Positions 1 through 12,655 are shown, counted from the first letter of the stretch. The stretch: DNA of 64,000 nucleotides from Collybia mongolica (GCA_013420905.1 JAAXNY010000021.1:341773-405772), one strand, 5' to 3'. Made by a program: numbers and translations. The notes: generated from the sequence alone by a model not told the origin.

Positions 1-119
1 CTGATCTTCGTTCCAATCGATCATCTATCTCTCTTCAACCACTGGCAGGCTCTTGAATTCAGGCACGTATGCCATTTACTGCTAAGCGCTGCTAATGCTC
101 ACTCACATTATCTTTAGCA

Positions 120-1879
120 ATGAATACATTCCACGTCCAAGGCCACATATCTGGAGTGGATGATATCCAAAGCGCCCGCATAAGCATCGCAAAGTCTCAC
201 CCTGCGCTCGAAATCCCTGACATTATCTCATGTATTCTCGAAAAGCTGATGGAAGACAACAATTTAAAACATACAGATCTTCTATGTATGGCCCTCACCC
301 GTAAAGCTTTCGAGGGACCTAGCCTTGACCTCCGATGGAAGGCGGTGAACAACATTATTTCCCTTCTCAAACTAATCGCTGGAGTAGTAAAAGTGCTCGG
401 TACATTGGTATACACCTCCACCTACGGTATGGTCCAACGACGCTTAAAACTCTTGGATAGTTTCTCCCAGGAGATCTCCACCCTCCGAAGCCACCTCCCA
501 GATTTTTTGACTATGCAAGCCGTATTCGTGCCCTCGTTTATGACGTATATTCGGATTTCAACGACGTTTATTCGTCCATCTGGTTATATCTATCGCACCT
601 CGAGGACGGATTACTCCCTCATCTCAGATCGATCACGATATCATATAATCCAGTTTCTTCTCTTGGAAAGAAGAGGGCTTGCCTCGTCCTTCCTATACTC
701 GCCATCTCAGGTTCCATCACATCTCTCACATTCCAAATGCCAGATAGCAGTATATATAGTGATGTGCTCGATATTGAACCCGCACTGGCAACACTCATAA
801 TATGCAACCCTGATCTTCGTTCTTTAGTGGTTTCCGCGCCGATGTTTCACGGAACTTCAGGCCCTTTCCTGTATCTGTCAACCATCCAATCAGTAACCCT
901 GAATCTCACCTCTGGAAATACAATCCCCAAGGCCCTCGACGCCTTGGGCTCCCTTCCGCGCCTCATTAACCTCACTCTGAACTCTTCCGGCCCAGTGGAC
1001 AGTCAGGTTAGGACGAAATAGCTTCCAAACTCTCAATAACATAACGCTCGCGGGGAACTTCCCATTCGTATCACCTATCCTTAATGCTATTATAGGTGAT
1101 TCCCTTGAAACCATTGCCATTCACGTGACGCACGGGGAAGTCGGGGACTTTTCGTATGACACTTTCCCAGCTTACGAAATATCTCAGTCGACTTTGCAGG
1201 ATGCAGGTGCCCGGAACACCTCGGTCCAGAAAGGCTGAATGCTAATTCGTTTGTATCCTGTATACTCCATCATCAGCTGGTAGAATCGTTGGTGTTCACT
1301 TCCCTGGATCCGACAATTTGCTTCTCTGATCTGGAAATCTTCGACCTTGCTCGTGCGTGGCCTTTATTAAGGGTGCTCAAAATTGAACACACCTCCCGAG
1401 CATACCCTAGGCCCTCAGTTTCGTCTTTACACCACTTCGTTCAATATTGTCCCCGCCTCGTCAACCTTTCCATCACCACAGAACACGATCCTGTTCGCCT
1501 TAACATCCCTAGGCCGGTTTCAAGCCACCGCCTACGCAAGCTGGATCTCCAACACACTTGGATCAAGAACTACGCTTATTTTGCCCGGTACATCGATGGG
1601 ACGTTCCCACATCTTCTTGACCTTAGCTTGATAAATCATGGGGCCCATGAAAGCCTGAGCACATATATCTTTGACGTTTGTCAGCCTGTTCGAAGAGACC
1701 AAAAGGAGCGTGAACTCGCAAAGAAAATGAACGACATCCTCTGGGGTTTCATCCTTTATCACTTAGACTGCTCAAGATATCGCCCTCATGTTGATATACA
1801 TCATTTCCACTTCACTTTAAATATAATCGAAATTTCAAATTTTCACCATGGGGGGAAAGGAGCTTATGTGTTAATGTGA
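120..1879 (+). pseudogene. Decayed F-box/LRR-like gene, first of tandem array
   Basis: The start encodes an F-box-like helix region (residues about 30-75) matching the four downstream paralogues. Exon 1 is 120-407, the donor is GTATAC, and a phase-0 acceptor lies near 460. The second exon reads FDYASRIRALVYD onward in good alignment with the paralogues, but the frame breaks near 1005-1025 and again near 1170-1190. After each break, homology continues in another frame, for example the segment matching paralogue residues KRISVDLVGC and then the open stretch 1289-1879. At least two frame changes are needed, so I call it a pseudogene. The tail past about 1740 has no paralogue match. Family knowledge: F-box proteins are substrate adaptors of SCF ubiquitin ligases. 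No function for this copy is claimed. Confidence 0.7.
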
Positions 1880-1998
1880 ACTAATATGACAGTCTGGAAC
1901 CACACTGAGTAACGTTATATAAATAATGTTTACGCATTGGCAATATCTTGCCCTATGCGTCTTCGGAAACTGCCGATTGATCCCCATCTCATACTATC

Positions 1999-3638
1999 AT
2001 GAATTCCGTAGATCTGAATGAAGTCCCGGGTACTCACATTCGTAAAACATCTCACAATGCTTTGGAGATCGTCGATATTATTGACCAAATTTTGCTTAAA
2101 CTCATCGAGGATCCGCAGACCAAGAAGACCAATCTTGTTACGATGGCACGATGTTGCAAGGCGTTTGAGGATCCTAGCCTCAATCATCTATGGGCGAGTA
2201 TGAGCAGTGTAGTACCACTGCTCAAACTCATTCATGGAGTGGAGGAGTTTCAAGGATCCCTGGCACGTCTTTAACCCTGGAATCCAACTTTGCTTTGTGG
2301 GAACTGATGATAGTTTCTGATCAGATAATCGCGGGCAAGATCAATTTTGAAGAATTGCCTCCAAGGTTTCATACCTATGCTAAGCGTATTCGTGATGTCA
2401 ATTACGATGTGGACGGAGATTTTGGTCAGGTCAATCCATCAACATGGATGCGGCTAGCACATCTTGAGGGTGCACTTCTCCCAAACCTGAAATCGTTCAA
2501 ACTATCGTACAACAACCCTTCCGCCTTGGGTAAAGAGAGGTCTCTTCTCCTACTTCCCGCCTTCGTCCGTCCAGGGTCCATTATTTCGTTCGCATTGAAA
2601 ACCTCATCAGTCGTTAATTACAATGCGCGATACAAAGTGGGTCCGATCCTGGCCGTGTTGGGTGATTATAACCTTGGGATAGAGGTTCTGGAGGTTGCAG
2701 GGACGTTTATCAGCCAATATTCCCAGATCCTCGCAACTATGCAAACGCTACAATCCATCTCCCTTGAATTGGCCCTTGACAGTATCCTTCCCGATCTTCT
2801 CACAGCACTGTCCTCTCTTCCTTCGCTCCGTAAACTTACTCTGGCATTTTTCGGTATAACACCGGATCCTGGATATCTGAAATCTCACTGGTTCCCCAAA
2901 CTCGTTGGGATAGTGTTGAAAGGAAAAATCACGTTTATGTCGCGTATGCTGGCCTCGATTAAGGCCGCCTGCCTGGAGTGCGTCGATATTAACGTGATGT
3001 ATGGTGCGGGCGATGGTGTCCAGGAATCAGTATTCCCGTCCCTCCAATTAATTCGCTTTCCGGCCCTAAAGCGGATTTCCGTTGATCTAGTCGGATGTAA
3101 TTCATCGCCTAGACTTGGTGAGAGAGATAACAAACTGAGCTTCGTGGCCTCAATTCTGGGAAACCATCGTGTCGAAGAGTTGGTGATGACTTCGCTAAAC
3201 CCATCAATGTGTTTATCGGATTTTGAGATTATTGATCTCGCCATGGCGTGGCCGTCATTGAAAGTTTTGCGATTCGAGCACATAGCACCGCCAGTTATGC
3301 AACCTACATTTACGTCGTTGGAAAGCCTCGCACGAAGATGCCCCCGTCTAGTAGAGTTATCAATTTCTTTGCGGGAGGAGTACCTTCGTGACGTTGGGCT
3401 AAAGCGCCCGTCGACCCTGCGGGAGTTGAACTTACAGCATACGAATATCAAGCGTTATGCGCACGCCGCGCAATATATCGATAAGCTGTTTCCATTCCTC
3501 TATAGATTTGACATGTTGGAACAGCATTCCTGCGAGACAATGCGGGATATTATCTTCGAGGCTTGCAAACCTGTGAGGAAGGACGAGCGGCGCCGCATTA
3601 TCATGAAAGACGTCGAAAGTGTTGACGGTATGCTTTGA
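1999..3638 (+). CDS. F-box-like/leucine-rich repeat protein (array member 2, subtype A)
   Basis: Two exons, 1999-2262 and 2325-3638, about 525 aa. The first exon holds the F-box-like segment (about residues 25-72: EIVDIIDQILLKLIE, then MARCCKAFEDPSLNHLW). The second exon holds irregular leucine-rich repeats of about 25 residues, ending in a basic tail near VRKDERRR. Sequence similarity is closest to the gene at 6208. The intron between the domains starts GCACGT, a GC donor, and ends GATCAG; phase 0 gives ...GSL/IIAGK. Expected role by family is substrate recruitment to an SCF E3 ligase; the substrate is unknown. The start ATG is the first in frame and is followed by a short variable leader, as in the paralogues. 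Confidence 0.8.
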
Positions 3639-3971
3639 TGACGAGATTGGACTGGCTAGGGGGGCGAGTAGATGTTCCTTTCCGTCTGATATCATCCTGC
3701 ACAAATCGCGGACCACAAAACAAAAAAACAATAGTGAGAACGTAAAAGGAAGGCATGAAAAGATAGTGGCTCTGAATTAGAGGGAGAGAATAAACTCGAG
3801 GTAGTGAACGTAGAAATCAATTGAAAACGATGTTCGGTTAGCTGTGTTGTGCTGATAAGATTAGATCCCAATGGCCTCTAGGAGTCTTTAGCGCATGGTG
3901 GGGGCGTTTCGACGAACGTTGTACCCTTGCGTCTGCCGGGATATTCCGACCAATCTTTTGCTCTAACAACT
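3639..3971 (+). other. Intergenic spacer between array members 2 and 3
   Basis: No open frame with homology is seen. It contains the GATA-type element shared with the promoter of member 5 (annotated separately) and a CT-rich stretch just before the next ATG. Confidence 0.6.
3851..3870 (+). promoter_or_regulatory. Conserved 20-bp GATA-containing element upstream of member 3
   Basis: GCTGATAAGATTAGATCCCA occurs here and again, identically, at 8770-8789, in each case about 70-100 bp before the start of a subtype B gene. It contains GATAAG, the core recognised by fungal GATA zinc-finger factors. It is absent upstream of subtype A genes. Retention after duplication is the simplest explanation; a regulatory role is inferred. 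Confidence 0.4.
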
Positions 3972-5655
3972 ATGTCTTCCACAGATCAAAGCGTCGCCAA
4001 AGCTTCTACCATTCATAACATACCTCACAGGGCTCTACGCGTTGAGGATATTGTTGATCAAATACTGCAAAAACTCATTGAAGGTGATCAAGCAACCAAA
4101 GCCGGCCTTCTTGCGATGGCACGATGTTGTAAGGCTTTTGAAGATTTGAGCCTTAATCATTTATGGGCAAGAATGAGGAGCCTAGTACCGCTGCTCAAAC
4201 TCATACATGGAGTGGAGGATTCTCAAGGAACCCTGGCACGTCGTCCACATTATATTTCAAAATCAGTCCGAATTGCTGACTCACAGTTATCGTTTCGTCA
4301 ATCAGATAATTGTAGGACAGCTCGAATTTGGAGAGTTACCCTCACGGTTCCACATCTATGCTAAACGAATTCGCACACTCGATTACGATATAACAGCCAA
4401 TTGCGGCGATATAGATGTATCGACATGGATCCGGCTCGCTCAATTAGAGCGTGCGCTACTCCCGAATTTGAGGTCTTTGAATATATCATGCACTATAGCA
4501 AGGGGTGCAACGTCTGCAGTGGAGAGAGACAAAGCTCTACTCCTCCTGCCTGTCCTTGCACGACCATCAGCAATCAACTCTTTCACTTTTCAAATGCTTT
4601 CGGCAACAAGTCATAATACCCGGTCTGAAGTGGGGCCTTTCTTGTCTATCCTGAGTGATTACAAGCTGAACATTGAGACGTTGGTTCTGTCTGGGACTTT
4701 CACCACTAGATATACCGACACCATAGCGATTATGCAATCGTTGCGATCCATATCCCTTCAGCTATCCCTTGATAGCGTCCTTTCCCCAGTCCTCGCCGCT
4801 TTGGCCTCCCTGCCCCGCCTGCGTGCGCTAAATTTAGAATTTATGGGAGTTACGCCAAGTCCCTCAGAGATGGGGTCGCACTCATTCCCAGGTCTCCTGA
4901 AGGTCGTAATCAGGGGAGGGATATCATTTATATCACGCACCTTGGCTTCGATGACATGTCCTTGCATAGAGCAAGTCGATGTTCAATTGATTCTTATCAA
5001 TGCGCCTGGAGCAACCGACATTCCGCCAGCCCAGGAATCAGTCCTACCATACCTCCAGTTGTCTCGGTTTCCAACATTGAAACAGATTGTCCTCGACCTT
5101 TCGGGATGTGCTCCACCTTCTTCTAAGGGCCAACGAGAGAATAGACTGAACTTTGTAGCGCCAGTGCTGGGCAATCGGGGCATAGAGGAGTTCGTGGTGA
5201 CATCTCTGGGAGCTCACATGTGTTTCTCAGATCATGAGATCACCGAGATCGCTACAGCGTGGCCCTCTTTGAAAATTATGAAGCTCGAACATGTTTCGTT
5301 ACCTGCTGAACAACCCTCGTTCGCTTCGCTCGATCACCTTGTACATCGGTGCCCACATCTCTCACAGGTTTCAGTGACTCTATGCGAAGGGGAAGTCCAT
5401 GATCTAAATCACGATACAACATCAAAGCCCGGGACGGGTATGTGGGAGTTAAACCTGCAACACACCATGATCAGTCGGTATGCGATTGTTGGGCGGTATA
5501 TTGACGAACTATTTCCCTTCCTCAATAAGTTCGCCATGAATCAACCACAAACCTGTATATATATGCAGGATGTCATATTCCAGGCATGCCAAATTGTGAG
5601 GAGAAGTGAGCAGAAGCGCCGGAAGAGAGAGGAAACACAAAGCGGTAAATTCTGA
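3972..5655 (+). CDS. F-box-like/leucine-rich repeat protein (array member 3, subtype B)
   Basis: Exons 3972-4235 and 4306-5655, about 538 aa. The F-box-like part is at residues about 25-75 (RVEDIVDQILQKLIE, MARCCKAFEDLSLNHLW), followed by LRR-like repeats to the C-terminus and a charged end (RRSEQKRRKREE). The 70-nt intron begins GCACGT and ends AATCAG, in phase 0, at the same position as in the paralogues. It is closest to the gene at 8858, sharing for instance GRYIDELFPFLNK and the TDIPPAQESV region. The start was chosen by alignment with paralogues (MSSTDQ...). A longer in-frame upstream extension from 3927 is possible but not conserved. Probable SCF adaptor; target unknown. Confidence 0.8.
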
Positions 5656-6207
5656 AGGCGAAATGATTTGTAACGGGGTCTTTTTGTCAATTTCATGCGT
5701 ACATCTATTTTTCGACAGAGATAAAGGGTATTGGTAACGACCTGCATTCATAGGTGGATCTACCTACGAGAGTCACCTTTGTTTTTGATAAGGTCTGTAG
5801 TGCGATCTTCAAACAATTGATGGCCTAAATTTGATTCCAAACACAGAAAATTGTGGTGAAAGCATGGAATAATAGAGGTCCTGTAAAGGCGTCAGTTAGC
5901 AATGATCAAAAGGTTATGCATCGTTTACGGTGACGCCCAGCCGTCTGCCAAACGATATTTAGGACTATATATGTTAAGTATACCACTTTTAGCCCCATCC
6001 TTATTCCGGAGCAGCTGTATGGGAGGTATAGTAGGTAAAAATAAACAACAAGGAACGGCCAAAAAGGACCAACTTTATCTTAGTACTCATCGGATTTTAG
6101 CGTTTTACATAGTGCGCTGCCCATACCATACAGCTGTGTCGTTTCGGCAAAAAAACTCCCACCTTGCGTTTCCGGGAAGTGCCGGTCAATTCTTATCTTA
6201 CACCATC
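5656..6207 (+). other. Intergenic region between array members 3 and 4
   Basis: An open frame runs in from 5902 but only the part after 6208 resembles the paralogues. I see no other gene. The last 60 bp resembles the leader of member 3 (CTTGCGT, CCGG, TCAATCTT-like words), in agreement with duplication. Confidence 0.5.
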
Positions 6208-7889
6208 ATGTCTTCCGCAATTCAAAACGAATTTCAACCCACTCCTATTCGTAAAGGATCCTACACCGCTCTAGACATCGTCTATATAATTGACAATATT
6301 CTGCTCAAACTCGTCGAAGATACGCAGGTCAAAAAGGCCGATCTTGTTTCGATGGCACGATGCTGTAAGGCGTTTGAGGATCCCAGCCTCAACCGTCTAT
6401 GGGCGAGTATGAGCAGTGTAGTACCACTGCTTAGACTCATCCATGGAGTGGATGAATACCAGGGATCCCTGGCACGTTTCTAACACTATAGTGTAATATT
6501 AATTATAGACCTCTGACCATGAATTTCGACCAGATTATCGCGGGGAAAATCACCCTAGAAGAGTTGTCTCCGCGGTTCCACAGCTATGCTAAACGTATCC
6601 GCCACGTCTGTTACGACGTGAGAGGAGACTTCGATCAAGTCGATCCGTCAACGTGGATACGGCTAGCCCACATTGCCGGCGCACCGCTCCCAAACTTGAG
6701 ATCGTTCAAATTATCCTATTCCAACCCATCGACTCTGGGGAGAGAGAGGTCTCTTCTCCTCCTGCCTGCACTCATTCGTACAGGTTCTATTTCATCCTTC
6801 GCATTCAGAATGCCGTCAGTCGGTCATCATGATCGACATGAAGTTGGTCCAATTTTGACCCTCCTGAGTGATTATGATTGGGGATTGGAGGCCCTCGTGG
6901 CCTCGGGAACGTTTCTGGGAAGATACGCAGAGATACTGGCAACCATGCAAACACTGCGTTCTGTATCCCTTGAATTATCCTACGATAGTGTCCTCCCCAA
7001 TATCCTCATGGCGCTAGCTTCCCTTCCCCGTCTAACTGAACTTAGTCTTGAATTCTTTGGTGAAACGCCGGATCCCAGTTGCATGAAATCAAATTTATTT
7101 CCCAAACTCGTCGGGATTGTGCTGAAAGGAAAGATCACGTTTATATCGCGTACCCTGGCCTCGATGAAGGCTTCCTGCCTCGAATGTGTCGATATCACAG
7201 TAATGGATGGTGCGAGAGATGGTACCCAGGAGTCGCTATTGTTATCCCTCCAATTATCCCACTTTCCCGGGGTGAGACGGATACTTGTTGATTTAAAAGG
7301 GTGCGACTCGTCTCTCCGTCATGGTGAGAGAGACAACAAAGTGAGCTTTGTGGCTCAGATTCTGGGAAATCGTAACGTGGAAGAGTTGATCATGACTTCG
7401 CTCGAGCCGTCGATGTGCTTGTCGGATTATGAAATCCTTGACCTCGCCGCAGCATGGCCACTGTTGAAAATCTTACGGCTGGAACACACAGCATCACCGG
7501 CTATGCAACCTTCCTTTGCATCACTAGAAATCCTTGCAAGACAGTGTCCCCATCTCACAGAACTATCAATTACTTTGCGAGAAGACTATCGCTATCCAAT
7601 CCTCGACGCCATGCTGACTCCCGTGCCGCCCTTGGAAGGATTGAATTTACAACATACGAAACTCAAGGGATATGCGCGCGCTGTGCGATATTTAGGTAAC
7701 CTGTTTCCTGACCTGCACAAGCTAAGTATATCGGAACGGCGGGCCTTCGTGGCGATTCAGGAGATTCTTTGCGAGGATACCCAACTTTTGAGGAAGGTTG
7801 AGCGTATTCATATGGAGAAGGATGATGAAGAAAATTACAACGGTAAGCTTAGGTGGCGAGGTCAGTCAGGTCATGGTGCAAGCAGATGA
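6208..7889 (+). CDS. F-box-like/leucine-rich repeat protein (array member 4, subtype A)
   Basis: Exons 6208-6471 and 6534-7889, about 539 aa. The F-box-like segment (ALDIVYIIDNILLKLVE, MARCCKAFEDPSLNRLW) is followed by LRR-like repeats. The 62-nt intron has the GC donor (GCACGT) and acceptor GACCAG, phase 0, giving GSL/IIAGK as in member 2. It aligns with member 2 almost end to end, but the C-terminal 20 residues (NGKLRWRGQSGHGASR) differ, perhaps because an old stop was lost. The start is set by alignment; the longer frame upstream from 5902 is not conserved. Role by family: substrate adaptor for an SCF ligase. Confidence 0.8.
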
Positions 7890-8857
7890 CGTTTTTTCAT
7901 TCAGGCGGCAAAAAAACCAAAGAGGGCGACATCTACTTTGGCTCTTCCTCTAACCCATTCCGGAAGGGGGAGAAGAAGGGGAAGCGGGGTAAAAGATCAT
8001 AATATAATATAATGGATGACGAACGAGGCGTCTAGATTTAAAGAATTGGAGAAAACAGCTACTATGCGAAATTGGAAACATCAAATCGATCTTCCAAGAA
8101 TGGCAGGCTATTACAAACCCCAAACACATTTCCATAAAAAAAACGCAACTGTAATGTGGTTATGCGCTTCAGTTGAGTCATTCTGGTATTGTGCGAGGAA
8201 GTTGAAACCTTTTCATATGTGTCTCCTGACACCACCATGTGGCATTTTGAGTTTGTACACTGTGCAATCCTGCAGACAGAAGAATACATTATTACGACGC
8301 CCAGAGATCTAGTAAACTAATCTGGCTCAACGCGGATGTTTCATACATATGCAGTCGGGCACGTTTTGGGTCCGATCTCCAGCGCCAAGTGTAACACTAG
8401 GTAATATGACTTACAGACAGTTCTGCGGGCACCAATATATGTGTCTTGCAGGCATTTCCCCACCGAAATACATTCCTAACGCCATATCTCTGTCGCGCGA
8501 ACCCTATCCTTAAAAAAAATGACGGGTAGATTTACGGGAGTTGAAGGTAGGTTACACGAAGAATACCCCGAGGCTTTTGTGATTTCCCAGACGAAGAAGG
8601 AAAAATTCCAGTTGTGGCGTTTGAGTTTTGAGTGTGCGTAAACGTCGGTTGCAGTTTCATCCGGGGGACCCCGGACTGACAGAACGCAGAGTTTTACGCC
8701 CAAATTATAATGTGGTGTTGACACCACACCAACACCAGCCCCTAACTTACCTTGCCTTGGTTGTATCGCGCTGATAAGATTAGATCCCAAAATATCCTAT
8801 GATCCTGAACCCTTGCACGCACCGGTAAATTCCATCCAACCTTTCTTTCCCACAACC
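7890..8857 (+). other. Intergenic region between array members 4 and 5
   Basis: About 970 bp with only short unrelated frames. The only thing I can support is the 20-bp GATA-containing element at 8770-8789. Confidence 0.5.
8770..8789 (+). promoter_or_regulatory. Second copy of the GATA-containing promoter element
   Basis: Identical over 20 bp to 3851-3870 and placed 68 bp before the ATG of member 5. The flanks have diverged, so the identity stands out. Confidence 0.4.
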
Positions 8858-10532
8858 ATGTCCGAGTCATCCGCAAGTCAAAACGACACCAAGGATTCGA
8901 CTTACTCTAAAACATCTAACACTGCTCTACGAATCGAGGACATTGTTGACCAAATACTCCTCAAGCTCATCGAAGGTGAACAGGCAAAAAAAGCCGACCT
9001 CCTCTCAATGGCACGATGCTGCAAGGCATTTACGGATCCCAGCCTAAACCATTTGTGGAGGAGTATGAACAGTGTCGTACCACTTCTTAGACTTGTCGAT
9101 GGGGTGGAAGAGTCTGAGGGAACCCTGGCACGTCGTTCACATCGTATCTCGAGATTGCTTTGAGTTGCTGATTTGCAGTTATCACGGCGCCAATCAGATT
9201 ATCGCAGACGATCTCGAATATGGAGAGTTATCTTCGCGGTTCCACAGCTACGCTAAACGAGTTCGTACTCTTGAGTATGATTTGGCGGCTAACTTCGTCG
9301 ATATCGATGTATCAACATGGATGCGGCTAGCCCAACTAGAGAGTGCGCTACTCCCAAACCTGACATCATTGAGAGTATCCTGCACAATAGTTGGAGGTGC
9401 GACATCCGCAATAGAGAGGGATAAAGCTCTACTCCTCTTGCCGGTCCTTGCACAGCCATCAACCATCAGATCTTTCGCTTTCAATGTGCCTTCCGTAACC
9501 AGTGATAACGCTCGATTCGAAGTCGGACCCTTCTTGTCCATCCTCGGCAGTTACAAGCTCAGCCTTGAGAGCCTCGCTGTATCGGGAACTTTCACCACCA
9601 GATACATAAACAGAATTATGAAGATGCAATCGTTGCGTTCTGTATCCCTTCAGTTAGCCCTTGATAGTGCCGTTCCCGCGGTCCTCACTGCTTTGGCCTC
9701 CCTCCCTCGTCTAAACACGCTAGACCTAGAATTCATGGGAAGTATGCCAGGTCGCACAAAGATGGGATCACATTCATTCCAAAGTCTCCTAAAGATCGTG
9801 CTTAAGGGAGGAACCTCGTTCATATCACGTACACTGGCATCGACGACATGTCCCTGCATGGAACACGTTGACGTCCAAGTGATGTCCTTCAACATGCCTG
9901 GGGCAACCGATATTCCTCCATCCCAAGAATCTGTCCTATCATACCTCCAGCTATCTCGTTTCCCAACACTTAAGCATATTGTTCTCGATTTATCAGGATG
10001 CGCTCCACCTTCTCATAGTGGACAACGACAGAATCGACTTAACTTTGTAGCGTCAATACTGGGAAATCGTAGGATAGAAGAGCTCGTGTTGACCTCGCTA
10101 GGTCCAGAGATGTGCTTCTCGAATCATGAAATCGCTGAGCTCGCTACCGCGTGGCCCTTCTTGAGAATCCTGAAGCTTGAACATATGTGGCCACCGGCAG
10201 AGCAGCCATCCTTCACCTCACTAGACCAGCTTACGACTCGGTGCCCCCATCTTACAGAGATCTCAATGACTCTGTGTGAGGGGGACATCGAGGACCTTGA
10301 TTTTTTCGTCGCATCGAAGCCTGGGGTATGTGCATGGGAGTTGAACCTGCAACACACATCCATCAAGGAGTATGCGGTTGTTGGGCGATACATTGACGAA
10401 TTGTTTCCCTTCCTCAATAAGTTGACGATGCACGAGCCACAGACTTGTCTATACGTACAGGGTGTTATTTTTCGGGCATGTCAGATTGTGAGGAGGAGAG
10501 AGCAGGGTCGTCGGAGGCTGAGAGACGCGTAA
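8858..10532 (+). CDS. F-box-like/leucine-rich repeat protein (array member 5, subtype B)
   Basis: Exons 8858-9127 and 9198-10532, about 534 aa. F-box-like region at residues about 27-77 (RIEDIVDQILLKLIE, MARCCKAFTDPSLNHLW), then LRR-like repeats and an Arg-rich C-terminus. The 70-nt intron uses GCACGT as donor and AATCAG as acceptor, phase 0. It is the closest relative of member 3 throughout, including a shared 4-residue GATD insertion before IPP.QESV. It is the last array member on this side; a further two decayed members lie on the other strand at 35.8-38.5 kb. Confidence 0.8.
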
Positions 10533-11330
10533 AATCCGGAGGTGAGGAGACCTTTTGACTAGCTTTGGGTTTGTCTCGTAGATTCACCGCTATAGTTACC
10601 TTTTCGCGAGTATGAATGAGAGCGCGTTAGCATCAACTTGTATCAGTCAGTTTGACTACCTATGAGTGTCACCATGTTGCATGGCTGGATTGGAAACGTA
10701 ATCCATGAGCATTCAAACATGATCCCGACCACCAACATCATAGTGGTAAATAAAACATATTAATAGGGAAAAAGTGCCATGCTGGCGGCACACTACGGCG
10801 GCGGCATCATTTTTACCTGAAGAAAACGTGGTGAAAACGAGGCGGAAAGGGTAGTTGCTATGGCAATGCACCTTTCTATTTTTTTACACGAGCCTTTTGA
10901 CTGCAAACAAAGGCTGGCACCGCCGCAGTGGCAGTTCAAAGGCTATGCGCCCGCGTCTAAAAAAATACCTGACGGACCAAAAGACTCTGGCCAAGGACAG
11001 GATCGGAGTCTAAGGCGCGACCACGAGAATTTCAGCACCTACAAGATGTCCTCGAGATCATAAAAGCCACATATAAATCAGACTGTAAAGTGTGTAAAAT
11101 GCCCTTCTCAGCTTCAGCCTTCTCTGCTGTGTTATGATGGCCCAGACTTAAGTCAGCACGTGGCGTACTGCCACACGTCGTGGCAGCACTGGTTAGCCTG
11201 TCAAGAATCCTGAGTTTATGTAGCCTCATAGCCTTCATTCTCAGGAGGTAGATAAGGGGATTGGGCTGCTGTAAAAACGACAAACATTTGCTCTGGAGTT
11301 TAAAACCAAGCCGCCATCTCTTGACATTCT
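10533..11330 (+). other. Intergenic region after the F-box array
   Basis: No gene recognised. Only short frames without family resemblance. Confidence 0.5.
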
Positions 11331-12205
11331 ATGCCTGCTGCACACGATATATATGTAGAACAGTTACGTGACCTGCGTAGAGGCCATCCGCTGTACCATC
11401 CCGAGCCACGAACAGAGGGCCTTGTGGAGATAGGAGATGTCGGATACGTCAAGGATGGTGCATTCCGCCGCCTCTTCAATGTTTCTCGACCCCCCCATGA
11501 TCCCGTTCAGCGCATTGGCGTTCCAGATGACTTCATCCAGTTGAACTTGGGCACGATGGATAGATTCGACGCAGTATTGGAGCCGGGGCCTCTTCATAGC
11601 AGAACTATCTCCACAATTTCCACGGAGGTTGGAACTCCAGGGTGAGTTCTTGTGATAACCATTTAACCAGGTGGCTAACTTTAGTCTATTGTAGTGAAAT
11701 CCTTCCCGCAGAAGCTTCGTTTCACTTTAATTGTTCTTCAAAACGAGGCGCAATACTCATGCTGGAGACACAGATGGACCGCGCAGAAGCTGTCCAATCT
11801 CGCCGCCTCGAAGCCTATGTCACGCAACATTGTCGTTCTTGGCATGCTTTCGCCAGAGACTTGGATATTCACATAGGCTTCGGCGACCTTATGCTTGTAA
11901 CTGAGTGCTCCAAAACAGCAGCTTGGTCGTCTGCAGTTTACTCCAATAATTCAACGGAGTTCGGTCTTTCATTTTCGATTGGAATACCATTCACCACTGC
12001 CGGAGTTGCCGCATCAAGGTCTCTCGAGAAAATTGGGCCAGTTGAACGCCGAAGAAGCCAAAAGCGAGCGAGAAGCCATGATCTGCCGCTTCCGAAGGAC
12101 CATACAGTATTTATCAAGGCATACAGGGTCGGGATGCGCCAGATGTATTATCGATCCCTTGTGTCTCTTTTCACGAAAGCCCGAGCCTCGGGTCTCACCG
12201 AATGA
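11331..12205 (+). CDS. Hypothetical protein of an agaricomycete-expanded family
   Basis: Exons 11331-11641 and 11695-12205 joined by a GTGAGT...TTGTAG intron (53 nt), about 273 aa. The N-terminal half has a pattern I associate with an expanded mushroom family of unknown function: HPLYHPEP, then a GDVGYVKDGAFRRLFN motif and a PxDDPVxxxGVPxxF-like segment. The second half reads CSKTAAWSSAVYSNNS and FSIGIPFTTAG, a typical continuation of that family. No catalytic motif, signal peptide or membrane segment is visible. The match rests on remembered family features and was not searched. The protein ends shortly after a basic stretch and may be shorter than its relatives. Confidence 0.6.
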
Positions 12206-12655
12206 GAACGGGAGGGTAGGGGAGGAGTAAGGCCACAGTCACCGAGCTCATCACAGAGCCCTCTTTCTCCCGCCAGCCCCTCTGGATCTTTCGTTGTTGG
12301 GCCTTACGAATCCGTTTGTACAATTTTATTTCGTATGACGCAATGTTCACGACAAATACCAGGACTTCCATGCTTCAACCGCTTTGCTTGCACTTGAGAT
12401 GGAGGTACGATATCGTGGCTATTTCCCTTTAACAGCATGATGATTGACGTGTATTTGGACAGAAAAATAACGATCCAGAGTTTGTCATACTTCATGACGA
12501 CGTTTGGTGCTCAGCAAACCCTGGCTCCGAGGAATCTCGAATCATAGATGACTTTCTATTTCAGTGATGAGGTTTCGAACTATCTAGTAATATTTTCCGA
12601 TCTATTCGGCAATGAACTGTGAGCTGATTCTAAAGATTCCATTACACAGAATTCC
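12206..12655 (+). other. Intergenic region
   Basis: No gene seen. Confidence 0.4.

Noticed and set aside
2190..2324. Upstream starts (such as 2190 and 9072) reading through the first intron of array genes in another frame
   Set aside because: They discard the conserved F-box-like exon and encode unrelated residues until the second exon.
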